Positions 1 to 8,875 are shown, counted from the stretch's first letter. The stretch: DNA of 64,000 nt from an uncultured Draconibacterium sp. (GCF_963677565.1 NZ_OY781981.1:3588001-3652000), one strand, 5' to 3'. Made by a program: numbers and translations. The notes: generated by a model not told the origin, from the letters alone.

Positions 1-2
1 AA

Positions 3-872
3 CAACAGAATGCCTGGAACGGTAATGGAGACGGTCTTTATTCTCAGTCACTTTTATCTGCACAAATTGAGTTTATGAACAGTTGGATGACCATAGTTAG
101 CGGGCAATATAAATGGAGGATAAATGATGAACGTATTTTAAGAGGGGGACCTTCTATGAAACTTCCTGATCAATTCTCAACCAATTTCATTTTATCTACC
201 AACCGGGCAAAGAACATCTCTCTATCGTTGGTGGGGAATTGGGCAACGCACCTTACAGGAGAATCAAATAACCTGATGATCAATACGGGATTAAACGTCA
301 GGGCGCTTTCAAACCTTCGATTCACATTACAGCCGCTTTTCCAGCGAACAAAGGATGAACTTCAATACATTCAGCAAATTCAAAAGCAAGACGGCTCGAC
401 GACCTACCTGTTGGGTACAATCGATAACCGGAACCTGGCTTTTACGTTTAGGATGGATTTGGCAATCACACCGGAAATGACCATACAATACTATGGAAGT
501 CCATTTGTATCAATAGGGAAATACCTTGATTTTAAAAGGGTGAGTGATCCGCAGAATTCGGATTATTATAATCGTTTTACTACAATGGTTCCAGTAATAC
601 AGGATAACAACTACTACTTTGATGAGAATATGGACGGTACTGCGGACTACTCCATTTACAATCCTAATTTCAATTTTCAACAATTTAGAAGTAACCTGGT
701 ATTTCGCTGGGAATACAGGGCCGGATCAACACTTTATCTTGTATGGTCGCAGGATCGAACCAATTATGATCCTGCAGGTTCATTCTCGTTCAGGAATGGA
801 TGGAATAAAATGTTCGATTTACACCCCAAAAATATTTTCATGGTTAAACTGAGTTACTGGATTTCAACATAA
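3..872 (+). CDS. DUF5916 family protein, C-terminal part (5' end outside window)
   Basis: The reading frame is open from the left edge (codon starting at base 3), so this is the C-terminal ~289 residues of a longer protein rather than a gene starting at the internal ATG at 75. The sequence has outer-membrane-like alternating strands and the segment ITPEMTIQYYGSPFVSIGKY followed by DFKRV, which I recognise from the C-terminal region of DUF5916 proteins. Those usually have an N-terminal family-9 carbohydrate-binding-like domain and a C-terminal beta-barrel-like region. The end (LSYWIST) resembles a final barrel strand. Function is unknown; outer-membrane location is inferred. The next gene starts 23 bases downstream, so co-transcription is possible. 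Confidence 0.72.
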   Translation, partial: QQNAWNGNGDGLYSQSLLSAQIEFMNSWMTIVSGQYKWRINDERILRGGPSMKLPDQFSTNFILSTNRAKNISLSLVGNWATHLTGESNNLMINTGLNVRALSNLRFTLQPLFQRTKDELQYIQQIQKQDGSTTYLLGTIDNRNLAFTFRMDLAITPEMTIQYYGSPFVSIGKYLDFKRVSDPQNSDYYNRFTTMVPVIQDNNYYFDENMDGTADYSIYNPNFNFQQFRSNLVFRWEYRAGSTLYLVWSQDRTNYDPAGSFSFRNGWNKMFDLHPKNIFMVKLSYWIST

Positions 873-895
873 CTAAACCAATAAAACTATAAAAA

Positions 896-1708
896 ATGAA
901 AAGACGTCAATTTATTCGAAACACAGGTATTGCAGGTGGTATGATTATTACTTCTCCACTTTTGGCAAAAAGTTTTGACCCCGATCAATACGATTTTAAA
1001 TTAGTGGATATGCATGTGCATACTACTCCACGGTTTTCCATCGACCAGATTCTAGAGGTCGGGAAACAAAAGAACATTCAGTTTGGAATTGTTGAGCATC
1101 CAGGAAGAGATATTGTTGATGATGCCAGCCTGTTGAAGTACATTGATAATTTAAGGCAGTATCCGGTTTATGTCGGCTTACAGCCTACAACGCCCGGATG
1201 GTCAAAGAGTTTTTCAAAAGAAGCACTGGCTAAACTGGATTATGTTTTGATGGATCCTCAAACCTTTGAAGCAGGTAACAGTTACGGCGACCCTATGCGA
1301 ATCTGGAGTTTTGATACGTATGTGGATGATACTGAAAAATTCATGGAGGCTTATATGGAACACACGATGAAAATACTCGAATCTTCGGAACCGCTCAATA
1401 TTTTTGGATGGCCGTTGTTTTTGCCGGTTTGTATCGCACGTGATTATTATGAGCTGTGGACCGAAGAAAGAATGCAAAAGATTATTAGTGCTGCGAAACG
1501 AAGAAATATTGCATTTGAGATTAATGATCTGGCTCATACACCTCATGAAAGATTCATAAATATGGCCAAAGAACAGGGACTGAAATTTACGTTCGGTTCT
1601 GACACAAGAAATGAGAAGACCGGTAGATTGGATTACTGTAAACAGATTGCTAAAAAATGCAATCTGAAGGAAGATGATTTTTATCGGCCGGAACGGGGCA
1701 TTGATTAA
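896..1708 (+). CDS. Tat-exported PHP-domain metal-dependent hydrolase
   Basis: A 270-residue protein opening with a twin-arginine signal (RRQFIRN at residues 3-9 followed by a glycine-rich hydrophobic stretch), so it is probably folded before export to the periplasm. The mature part starts with the PHP-type metal motif DMHVHT (residues ~38-43). Further candidate ligands lie in VEHPG (~66) and FGSDTRN near the C-terminus, in the order expected for a PHP (histidinol-phosphatase-like) TIM barrel. The substrate cannot be told from sequence. It ends at a T-rich terminator about 95 bases downstream. It is not evidently linked to the alginate genes, which start after a 1-kb spacer. Confidence 0.65.
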   Translation: MKRRQFIRNTGIAGGMIITSPLLAKSFDPDQYDFKLVDMHVHTTPRFSIDQILEVGKQKNIQFGIVEHPGRDIVDDASLLKYIDNLRQYPVYVGLQPTTPGWSKSFSKEALAKLDYVLMDPQTFEAGNSYGDPMRIWSFDTYVDDTEKFMEAYMEHTMKILESSEPLNIFGWPLFLPVCIARDYYELWTEERMQKIISAAKRRNIAFEINDLAHTPHERFINMAKEQGLKFTFGSDTRNEKTGRLDYCKQIAKKCNLKEDDFYRPERGID

Positions 1709-1802
1709 CAATCTGGAGTTCGAAATATTTATTTTGCTCTTGAGTAAATTTATTGCATTAAGCAAGTTATTGGCTAAATGAATAGTTCGTTTTATTTTAG
1801 TT

Positions 1803-1840
1803 GCTGGCGTAGTATTTAATGTTGCGTCAGCTTTTTTTTT
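1803..1840 (+). terminator. Rho-independent terminator after the PHP hydrolase
   Basis: GCTGGCG (1803-1809) pairs with CGTCAGC (1825-1831), with one G-T pair, and is followed directly by nine T (1832-1840). This is a classic intrinsic terminator for the DUF5916-PHP transcript. Confidence 0.75.
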
Positions 1841-1954
1841 AAGGCCGTACTTCGTTTTTATATAAAAATAGAGGAAAATATCTTTTCATTGCCGGGAGAC
1901 AATTTACATTTATATTTGAGGTTCAACAATTCGCCTTCAAAAAATTGTGTTGTT

Positions 1955-2365
1955 ATGACAGAAAAGGAAAAAGCCCGGAAAGGTTTATTATACAATCCCA
2001 ATAAAAACAAAGAACTAATTGCAGAAATACTTCGCTGCAAACAACGCTGCTTCGAATACAACCAGACTCCATTTGAGTTAGAAGAAGAAGAACGTACTGT
2101 TTTAATTAAAAAAATTATTGGAAAAACGAAGGGTAATCCTATTGTCGTTTCGCCGTTTTATTGCGATTATGGTAGTAATATAGAGATGGGCGAAAATTTC
2201 TTTGCCAATCATAACCTGGTTTTATTGGGCGGTGCAAAAATAACTTTTGGCGATAACGTGTTTATTGGTCCCAATTGTTGTCTCTCAACTGCCGGTCACC
2301 CCATTGATAAAAACCAGAGAAATGAAGGATTGGAATTTGCCTGTATGAACTTAGGTGTAAGTTAA
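1955..2365 (+). pseudogene. Maltose O-acetyltransferase-like gene, 3'-truncated
   Basis: The ATG at 1955 gives a 136-residue product. Residues 1-130 match the N-terminal maltose-acetyltransferase cap and the first left-handed beta-helix coils: EKEKARKGLLYNP, then NFFANHNLVLL and FGDNVFIGPNC, then the catalytic-His region AGHPID and NEGLEF. Family members run to about 185-200 residues, with several further hexapeptide coils ending in a gate such as VWIGG. Here the frame runs into unrelated sequence after EFA and stops (CMNLGVS). I tried neighbouring frames by eye and saw no continuation, so this looks like real loss of the 3' end rather than a one-base frameshift. Loss of the acyl-CoA-binding coils should abolish activity. 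Confidence 0.7.
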
Positions 2366-2374
2366 AAACAAAAA

Positions 2375-2401
2375 CCAGTATAATTGCTTGAATTATACTG
2401 G
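2375..2401. terminator. Perfect 11-bp inverted repeat at the truncated maa end
   Basis: CCAGTATAATT (2375-2385) is the exact reverse complement of AATTATACTGG (2391-2401), with a 5-base loop. An A-rich run lies on the left and a T-rich run (TTTTGTTTTTGG) on the right, so it could terminate transcripts from both sides. It starts 10 bases after the stop of the truncated acetyltransferase. It could instead mark the end of a small inserted element. Confidence 0.55.
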
Positions 2402-2607
2402 TCTGTATTTTGTTTTTGGTGCCCAGTAAAGGACGATTTTGTATTTTCTTATGCGCTTAAAATCAGTTTTTTACAGAGGTGTGAGATTTTTGTTCTCGGT
2501 AAAGTCTCTCTTAAGTTTCAACTAAATTATATCTGGAACAAAAATAGGAAAAAATAAGAAATATGGTGTTACTCTATCTGTATATATCTAGATAACTCTT
2601 TGAAAAG

Positions 2608-2659
2608 GTTAGGTAAAAAGAAACATCCCTGGTTCAGCAGGGATGCTTTCTCACCTAAC
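2608..2659. other. Nested stem-loop in spacer, possible structured RNA
   Basis: An outer stem GTTAGGT (2608-2614) pairs with ACCTAAC (2653-2659). Inside it GAAA+CATCCCT (2620-2630) pairs with AGGGATG+TTTC (2639-2650) with a single bulged C. Two coaxial helices enclosing an 8-base loop are more elaborate than a simple terminator, and no U-tract follows, which favours a structured RNA or leader. Confidence 0.4.
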
Positions 2660-2686
2660 TAAATTAGGATCTCTATGAAAAAATTG

Positions 2687-2711
2687 GTTACAAGACCTTT
2701 GTGCTTGTAAC
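2687..2711. other. 8-bp hairpin in spacer
   Basis: GTTACAAG (2687-2694) is complementary to CTTGTAAC (2704-2711) with a 9-base loop. It overlaps the 11-codon frame that begins at 2675 and sits between the nested stem-loop and the terminator at 2891, so it may belong to the same transcript. Confidence 0.35.
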
Positions 2712-2890
2712 AAATAGTTATACGAATAATGAATTAGGATGTTATACAGAGGATTTATAATCTTTCATAATGGTAAACATGCAGAGAATATTTTAATGAT
2801 CGGTCCTTCATTCATAAAAACAGCAAAATTATGGAGGAGGAAATGTTTATTTACTATCAAGAACAATAATCCACCACGTGAAATTTGTTT

Positions 2891-2925
2891 AAAAAGGATT
2901 CTCATGAAACTGAGGATCCTTTTTT
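2891..2925 (+). terminator. Strong terminator in spacer
   Basis: AAAAAGGATTCTCA (2891-2904) pairs with TGAGGATCCTTTTTT (2911-2925) with one G-T pair and a 6-base loop, and the right arm runs into a T-tract. It implies a transcript coming from the left through a region with no convincing gene. Confidence 0.65.
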
Positions 2926-3092
2926 CGTAAGAGAATACCAGTGCAAAAGAACAAATAGCTCAAGTATTTTAGTACTACGACGTCATGTGATGTCAAAAAA
3001 GTTTAACAATAAATAACATTCTCATTTATCATATTTCCAAACATGCTATAAAACATATTTTATAAGTATCAGAAATACAGCGCGATAGCAAC

Positions 3093-3109
3093 TGGTTTTG
3101 ACAAAACCA
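3093..3109. promoter_or_regulatory. Dyad TGGTTTT-N3-AAAACCA upstream of gntR
   Basis: TGGTTTT (3093-3099) and AAAACCA (3103-3109) form an inverted repeat about 35 bases before the two TGGT-CA-ACCA dyads. It shares the TGGT/ACCA ends with them but has wider spacing, so it could be a third, weaker operator half-pair or part of the promoter. Confidence 0.3.
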
Positions 3110-3144
3110 ATTTTTATAGTGAAAAATATTTGGAGAGCTCGTAT

Positions 3145-3160
3145 AATTGGTCAACCAATT
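3145..3160. promoter_or_regulatory. GntR/FadR-type operator 1
   Basis: AATTGGT-CA-ACCAATT is a 7-bp perfect dyad around a central CA. FadR-subfamily GntR proteins are known to bind TGGTNNACCA-like sites. It lies about 220 bases upstream of the GntR gene at 3382, consistent with autoregulation (inference). Confidence 0.6.
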
Positions 3161-3167
3161 TTTGGTA

Positions 3168-3181
3168 ACTGGTCAACCAGT
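3168..3181. promoter_or_regulatory. GntR/FadR-type operator 2
   Basis: ACTGGT-CA-ACCAGT shares the 10-base core TGGTCAACCA with operator 1. The two dyad centres are 22 bases apart, about two helical turns, which would put two dimers on the same face of the DNA. Confidence 0.6.
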
Positions 3182-3381
3182 AAGAATGTAGTCGAATCTA
3201 AAGAACTAACTATGAAACGTTTTAGCTACAAAAACTCATTATACAAAGAGCTATCTGCTCTTGCTCTCCATATATTTCTTGCGTTTAAATGCAAAGATCA
3301 TCTAGTCTACTTAAAGGTAGAGAATAATTCTTCACAGAGTGTTTTTTCAAATTGCACAATTCTAATGTAAATCAACATGTC

Positions 3382-4098
3382 ATGGATATTTTAGAAAACT
3401 TTAAAGCGATAGAAGTAGAAAGCCCGGTAGATAAAATAATTAAACAGATACGTAATTCAATCGTATCGGGGCAAATGAAACCGGGGGAAAAGTTACCCTC
3501 TGAAAGAAAACTATCGGAGTCATTCGGAATTGGTCGTACTTATGTACGCGATGCGATAAAGAAATTGGAGTTTTATGGTATTCTCAAAACATTACCGCAA
3601 AGTGGAACAATCGTTTCCGGTGCTGATATTTCAGCAATGGAAGGATTAATATCAAATGTCATAAAATTGAATGAGAATGATTTCTTCCATTTGGTTGAGA
3701 CACGTGTAGTTATGGAAACCTATGCATGTGGACAGGCTGCTGTTCGTCGTTCAAACCGCGATATTGCTGATCTGGAAGAAAAACTTGATGAATACAAGCA
3801 ACGTGTTGATGCAAATTTGCCAGGGGTTAAGGAGGACTTTAACTTTCATATACAAATTACCGAAGCCAGCCAGAATAAGGTGATAAAATCTTTAATGCTG
3901 ATTCTGATACCTGACATCCTTGAGATTTACAGAAAATTAAATGTATGTGGTGAAGGACGGTTTTATAAATCGTTTGACGAGCATAAGGTAATACTGGATT
4001 GCATCATTAAGCAAGATGCTAAAGGTGCAGAAGAGGCCATGCGAGTACACTTAAAGGATGTTGTAAACTTCAGCCTATCCTATAAAGGAAACGAATAG
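3382..4098 (+). CDS. FadR-family GntR transcriptional regulator, likely alginate locus regulator
   Basis: I start at the ATG at 3382 (238 aa) rather than the upstream TTG at 3352, because the family N-terminus (VDKIIKQIRNSIVSGQ) lies just after it. The winged helix is clear at residues ~15-75: GEKLPSERKLSESFGIGRTY then VRDAIKKLEFYGIL and PQSGTIV. An all-helical FCD effector domain follows (FNFHIQITEASQNKV, with EHKVILDCI near the end). FCD proteins usually bind a small acid or sugar acid, and a KDG- or DEH-type ligand would fit the neighbours (inference). It is read into the alginate SusC gene after 264 bases containing a hairpin, and two operator-like dyads lie upstream of it. Confidence 0.85.
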   Translation: MDILENFKAIEVESPVDKIIKQIRNSIVSGQMKPGEKLPSERKLSESFGIGRTYVRDAIKKLEFYGILKTLPQSGTIVSGADISAMEGLISNVIKLNENDFFHLVETRVVMETYACGQAAVRRSNRDIADLEEKLDEYKQRVDANLPGVKEDFNFHIQITEASQNKVIKSLMLILIPDILEIYRKLNVCGEGRFYKSFDEHKVILDCIIKQDAKGAEEAMRVHLKDVVNFSLSYKGNE

Positions 4099-4190
4099 AA
4101 AATTAATATTTCAAATTAATCAGTAAATCAATTAGTAATCAAACAAAAACTTAAAAAATTTATGTATTGAAATGGGAATAGTATTAGATA

Positions 4191-4221
4191 AAAAGGATTG
4201 ACTTAAGAAGCCAATCCTTTT
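4191..4221 (+). terminator. Terminator or attenuator between gntR and susC
   Basis: AAAAGGATTG (4191-4200) is the exact reverse complement of CAATCCTTTT (4212-4221) with an 11-base loop. It ends the regulator transcript or attenuates read-through into the SusC gene. The remaining 140 bases before the SusC ATG are AT-rich and I see no good TTTG/TAnnTTTG promoter in them. Confidence 0.6.
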
Positions 4222-4362
4222 AGAGAACCACGGTAAGAATCTTGAATTACGATATATGAACTTGCAGGTAACAGATATCAGTAGTAAAGATCTAAACCGC
4301 GCTCTGCAAATATAATATACAATTGAATTAAACGAATTATTAAACTTTTTAAATCAAATTAG

Positions 4363-7300
4363 ATGAAAAAATTCTTAAGCCTATTCATTATTCTACTGGC
4401 TTTTGCAATTGGAGTTTCTGCTCAGAATCAGCTAACGGGAAATGTTATTGACGCAGAAAATAATGAAGCCTTAATTGGGGCTACAATTATTGAAAAGGGG
4501 ACAACCAACGGTACTATAACAGATGTCGATGGTAATTTCTCTTTAACAACGCAAAGCGAATCAGGAATAATTGAAATATCATTTATTGGATATTTAACCC
4601 AGGAGATCGAGTTCTCCGGGAGTGCTAACTTAAACGTAAGTTTGAAAGCCGACGTTACCGGCCTTGATGAGGTTGTGGTAGTTGGATATGGTGTTCAGAA
4701 GAAATCGCACCTGACCGGAGCCATTTCGAAACTTGAAAATGAAAATATGGAACAAGTAGCGGTAGCACGTGTTGATGATGCTCTGATTGGTAAAATATCG
4801 GGTGTTAATATTCAGGCTACCGATGGTGGTGCAGGTACCGCACCGACAATCCGTATCAGGGGAACAGGATCAATTAGTGGTAGTTCCGACCCATTAATTG
4901 TGGTTGACGGTATTGTTGTTGATTCGGATTACCTTGGTAATTTAGATATGAACGATGTGGCTTCGTTTGAAGTGTTGAAAGATGCTGCTTCGGCTGCAAT
5001 TTACGGTTCAAGGGGAGCGAATGGTGTAATTATGATTACATCGAAACAAGGTAAAGAAGGAAAAACCAAATTTAACTTCAATTCTTATTACGGTTTTAAA
5101 GAAGCTCACCAAAGTGATGCTTATTACTTTTCGGTTGCCGAAACTGCCGCAGCCGAACAAGCTGCTACCGGTGGTCTTACAGCCAGAACTCAATACAAGC
5201 AACTGATCGGTGTTGACCGTGACTGGCAAGATGTTATTTTTGATGGTGGTACGATTCAAAACTACTCGTTTAGCGCAAGGGGTGGTAGCGAGAATACAAA
5301 ATTTAGTACCTCGTTAAATTATTTGAACGATGAAGGTGTTCTGTTAACCGATGGTTATGAAAAATTTAGTTTAAAACTGAAACTAGATACTAAGGTTAAT
5401 AAGTTTAAGATGGGTGTTAACTTATCACCATCTTATTCCAACCGAAGAAGATTTGATGGTTCAACACATGATATCTTACGTCAACCACCATGGTTACCGG
5501 TATATCACGACGAGCATACTATTCAGTTTGTGGACAGAAATACATACCCTGACGTACAGGTAGGTGATTATGCCAATCAGCGTCATTTCGACAATTACAT
5601 GTTAGATGGTTCTGAAGTAGATATAAGTAATACTTCGAATGTGAATCCTGCCGCTAAGGTTTTGGAGCGAGATTATACCTACAAAAAATTCAAAATGTAC
5701 GGTGTTGCTTATGTACAGTATGATATTACAAAGGACTTAAATTTTAAGGCTTCTTTTGGAGGTGATTTTCAAAATACAGACATTAGAAGATGGCAAGGAC
5801 CTTTGGCCCATAGAAATGGAGCAGATAATACACAGCTATACGAATCAACCCAGAACAGGATTCACCTTGTAAACGACAACTTCTTTAGTTACGATAAAAG
5901 AGTTGGCGACCATGATATTAGTGCTATTTTGGGTATGTCAGTTGAATCATGGGATACTGAATTCGCGAGCATTAATGCAACCGATTATACATTCGATTAC
6001 ATCCAGAATATTAGTGCTGCAGGTACAATTAGTGCCGCAGAATCAGGCAAGTACGAAGAACGTTTATTATCGTTTACAAGCAGGGTGAATTATGCTTACA
6101 AAGACAAATATTTAGCATCTGCAAGTTTCAGACGAGATGGTAGTTCACGTTTTGGATCAGATACTAAATACGGAAACTTCACCGCTTTCTCAGTAGGCTG
6201 GAGACTTTCAGAGGAAGATTTCTTAAAAGACAGTGAAGCTATAAATAGCTTAAAGCTTCGATTTAGTTATGGAGTAACCGGTAATAATGCAATTGATGCT
6301 GGTACGGTTTACGAAGAGCATTATCCTTATTTAGCACTATTGGAAACTTCAACAGCGGTTGTAAACGGTTCGCTGGTAACAGGTTTTAATGCTTTAAACA
6401 TTGCAAATCCTGAATTAGGTTGGGAAAAATCAGTTGAATATAACCCGGGTCTTGATTTTATGTTGTGGGATGGTTTGCTTTCAGGTTCGATTGAATATTA
6501 CAATAGAACCAGTGACAACTTGATTTTAGAAAATCCTGTATCAACAACTACCGGTTTCGATGCAGCGCTTATCAATAGAGGTGAAGTAGAGAATAGTGGT
6601 ATTGAAGTTGAATTACGCTCAACAGTTAATATTACTAAAGACTTTAGCTGGAGTGGTGCAATTATGGCTTCTAAAAACGATAACAAATTGAACGATTTTG
6701 CTGAGTCTAACGGTCAAATTCAAAGTGTTGACTCGAAAAGGGCAGCAGAATGGATTAACCTGGAAGGCCTACCAATTTCATCATTCTATGGTTGGGTAGT
6801 TGATAGAGATATTCCTTTAGAATATTTAAATAATCCTTACCATCCTGTAGGTGGAGAAGCTCAGGACGTTTATGTAAAAGATTTAAATGGCGATGGAATT
6901 ATTGATGATGAAGATAAAGCGGTGCTGGGTAATCCATATCCGGAATTGATTTGGAGTTTCTCGAATGATTTCAAATTTAAAAACTTCGATTTTAGCTTTA
7001 TGTTCCAGGGATCTCATGGAGCTGAAGTGAGAAACATGGGAGATCAGTATATCTTCAATCATTTTAATAGCAGCCAGGATTTTGATCCGGCGATAACACC
7101 CGATCAGGAGTTTATTAAGCAGAAGATATTTACAAACGATATTATTCAGGATGCTTCATACATAGCATTGAGAAATATAAATTTTGGCTACACATTCGGT
7201 AAAAACTTGTTAGAAAGAACTTTTATTGAAAAAGCAAGAGTATATGTGTCTGCACAAAACTTACTCTACTTTACAGCCGATGATTACACAGGTTTCAATC

Positions 7301-7401
7301 CTGAGTCTATTGATACTACCTCTCCAACAACCTATGGTTACCAGAGAGCAGGTTCTCCAATTGCTAAAACAATAAGTTTTGGAGTAAACATTGATTTTTA
7401 A
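4363..7401 (+). CDS. SusC-like TonB-dependent outer-membrane transporter (alginate PUL)
   Basis: At 1012 residues this is a normal-length SusC protein. It has a signal peptide ending at the Ala-Gln near residue 21 and a carboxypeptidase-D-like regulatory domain (~22-110, with GTTNGTITDVDGNFSL). The TonB-dependent plug holds the SusC signatures VVVVGYG, then SDPLIVVDGI and VLKDAASAAIYGSRGANGVI. A 22-strand-type barrel follows and ends in an aromatic residue (GVNIDF). A calcium-like loop DLNGDGIIDDEDK is present near residue 845. With the SusD gene 11 bases downstream it should import alginate oligosaccharides across the outer membrane. The substrate is inferred from PL6, PL7 and PL17 lyases in the same run. 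Confidence 0.92.
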   Translation: MKKFLSLFIILLAFAIGVSAQNQLTGNVIDAENNEALIGATIIEKGTTNGTITDVDGNFSLTTQSESGIIEISFIGYLTQEIEFSGSANLNVSLKADVTGLDEVVVVGYGVQKKSHLTGAISKLENENMEQVAVARVDDALIGKISGVNIQATDGGAGTAPTIRIRGTGSISGSSDPLIVVDGIVVDSDYLGNLDMNDVASFEVLKDAASAAIYGSRGANGVIMITSKQGKEGKTKFNFNSYYGFKEAHQSDAYYFSVAETAAAEQAATGGLTARTQYKQLIGVDRDWQDVIFDGGTIQNYSFSARGGSENTKFSTSLNYLNDEGVLLTDGYEKFSLKLKLDTKVNKFKMGVNLSPSYSNRRRFDGSTHDILRQPPWLPVYHDEHTIQFVDRNTYPDVQVGDYANQRHFDNYMLDGSEVDISNTSNVNPAAKVLERDYTYKKFKMYGVAYVQYDITKDLNFKASFGGDFQNTDIRRWQGPLAHRNGADNTQLYESTQNRIHLVNDNFFSYDKRVGDHDISAILGMSVESWDTEFASINATDYTFDYIQNISAAGTISAAESGKYEERLLSFTSRVNYAYKDKYLASASFRRDGSSRFGSDTKYGNFTAFSVGWRLSEEDFLKDSEAINSLKLRFSYGVTGNNAIDAGTVYEEHYPYLALLETSTAVVNGSLVTGFNALNIANPELGWEKSVEYNPGLDFMLWDGLLSGSIEYYNRTSDNLILENPVSTTTGFDAALINRGEVENSGIEVELRSTVNITKDFSWSGAIMASKNDNKLNDFAESNGQIQSVDSKRAAEWINLEGLPISSFYGWVVDRDIPLEYLNNPYHPVGGEAQDVYVKDLNGDGIIDDEDKAVLGNPYPELIWSFSNDFKFKNFDFSFMFQGSHGAEVRNMGDQYIFNHFNSSQDFDPAITPDQEFIKQKIFTNDIIQDASYIALRNINFGYTFGKNLLERTFIEKARVYVSAQNLLYFTADDYTGFNPESIDTTSPTTYGYQRAGSPIAKTISFGVNIDF

Positions 7402-7412
7402 TCTGAAAAATT

Positions 7413-8846
7413 ATGAGAGACATGATTAAGTATATAAGCAAAATAGCAGTGCTTCTTTTTATAATAGTATTCACTGCGTGTGAGGACACATTTTTGAGCC
7501 CGGACCCTTCTGGTGTTATAACTTCTTCTAACTTCTTTTCAAACGATACTGAATTGGAAGCAGCCATTCTAAATATGTATGATGGAATTCAGGGAGTTAA
7601 TTCTACAAGTACATCCGATAATCACGGAATAATGTATGAGTTCTATATAACAGAAATGAGAACTGACAATACCGAGACTAAGAGTAGTGAAGGAGAAGAT
7701 GCGCAGTTTGAAAGTTTTACAGTGGAAGCAACAAATGGTCGGGTTTCGGACTATTACGATAGTTATTACAACATCATTTACAGAGCAAATCTGGTTTTAG
7801 AAAACTTAGATGTAGCATCAGAAGAAGCTGTTGGTGCTTTTGAAGGCGAAGCGAAGTTTGTAAGGGCCTATGCCTACTTTAATTTAGTGCGCTTGTTTGG
7901 CGATGTACCTTTGGTAGATAAAGTAATTAGTCCATCTGATTCAGAAACAGCTTATACAAGAGTATCTACTGCTACAATTTACGACTTAATTGAATCTGAC
8001 TTACAAACTGCGATTGATAATCTTGACAATACATATAAGGGAAGAGCCTCGAAAGCAGCAGCCCAGGCATTATTAGCTAAAGTGTATTTAACTCAGGGTG
8101 AAAATTACGACTCGGCACAAAGCTTGTGTGAGGACGTAATGGCAAGTGGTTTTTCGTTAGAGCCTAATTTTAAAGATGTATTTTATAATGAGCTAAATGA
8201 CGAGATCATTTTTGCTGTTGAGTATCTTGGAGACCTTACTGATGACAGCCAAAACTTCTCGGCTGAATGGTTGAATGCAGTTGGTAGAACCAGTGGTGTT
8301 AACTATGTTACTGCCAATGCTCGAGAGGCTTTAGATGCAATGGGTGGTGATAGAACAATGTACTCCTATCGTCAGGATGCCAAGCAATATGAAAAATACC
8401 AGGTTGTAAAGTACCTTCCAAACGGAGATAGCAATTTGGGAATTGACCCAACTTCGAGCGACCCACAAAAAGCGGGTAACGACTGGATAGTTTTACGCTA
8501 TGCCGATGTATTGTTAATGCACGTTGAAGCAATTATGGCAGGTGGTGCCGAAACTTCAAGCTCATCAGCAATCAATTCTTTTATGCAGGTGCGTAACCGG
8601 GCTGGAATTACCGATGCGGTATCTACAATTACCAAAGAAGATTTATTAAATGAACGTAGAGTGGAACTCGCATTCGAAAATCACAGATTCTTTGATTTAG
8701 TGCGCTTTGGAATGGCTGAACAAGTATTATCAGCTTTCTCTAACGAAACAGGTGGAAGTTTCTCAGCAACTGATTTATTGTTACCAATACCTCAGCGAGA
8801 GATTAACTTAAGTAAAGGATTGCTCACGCAAAATCCTGGTTACTAA
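7413..8846 (+). CDS. SusD-like surface glycan-binding lipoprotein (alginate PUL)
   Basis: A 477-residue lipoprotein with lipobox Cys at 23 (FTAC). The following acidic CED.F start is usual for surface-exposed Bacteroidota lipoproteins. The SusD fold is shown by the early segment NFFSNDTELEAAILNMYDG, TPR-like helices with AKFVRAYAYFNLVRLFGDVP around residue 150, the motif ELAFENHRFFDLVRFG near 420, and the usual end LLPIPQREINLS...NPGY. It forms the lid of the SusC transporter encoded 11 bases upstream. The next gene is 29 bases downstream. Confidence 0.92.
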   Translation: MRDMIKYISKIAVLLFIIVFTACEDTFLSPDPSGVITSSNFFSNDTELEAAILNMYDGIQGVNSTSTSDNHGIMYEFYITEMRTDNTETKSSEGEDAQFESFTVEATNGRVSDYYDSYYNIIYRANLVLENLDVASEEAVGAFEGEAKFVRAYAYFNLVRLFGDVPLVDKVISPSDSETAYTRVSTATIYDLIESDLQTAIDNLDNTYKGRASKAAAQALLAKVYLTQGENYDSAQSLCEDVMASGFSLEPNFKDVFYNELNDEIIFAVEYLGDLTDDSQNFSAEWLNAVGRTSGVNYVTANAREALDAMGGDRTMYSYRQDAKQYEKYQVVKYLPNGDSNLGIDPTSSDPQKAGNDWIVLRYADVLLMHVEAIMAGGAETSSSSAINSFMQVRNRAGITDAVSTITKEDLLNERRVELAFENHRFFDLVRFGMAEQVLSAFSNETGGSFSATDLLLPIPQREINLSKGLLTQNPGY

Positions 8847-8875
8847 GATTTGTTTAACAATTAACTTGATTTAAA

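Larger units (their letters stand above)
2366..3381. other. 1-kb AT-rich spacer with hairpins, no supported protein gene
   Basis: Open frames here are short (63 and 90 codons), poorly composed and overlap hairpins or operator dyads, so I do not call them. The left 560 bases hold four hairpins (2375-2401, 2608-2659, 2687-2711, 2891-2925), the last being terminator-like, and several very short ATG-led frames, for example at 2675 (11 codons) and 2831 (12 codons). The right part (3090-3182) carries GntR-type dyads that probably control the gene at 3382. Confidence 0.5.

Noticed and set aside
1214..1765. 183-codon minus-strand frame opposite the PHP gene
   Set aside because: Antisense shadow of a convincing coding sequence; no domain resemblance.
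2375..2401. Insertion sequence at the truncated acetyltransferase
   Set aside because: No transposase frame, no second matching terminal repeat and no target duplication could be found within the spacer.
2739..2930. 63-codon frame in the spacer
   Set aside because: Overlaps the terminator at 2891, has no family resemblance and unusual composition; several other tiny frames compete in the same stretch.
3098..3370. 90-codon frame upstream of gntR
   Set aside because: Begins at TTG, runs through both operator dyads and shows no recognisable domain.
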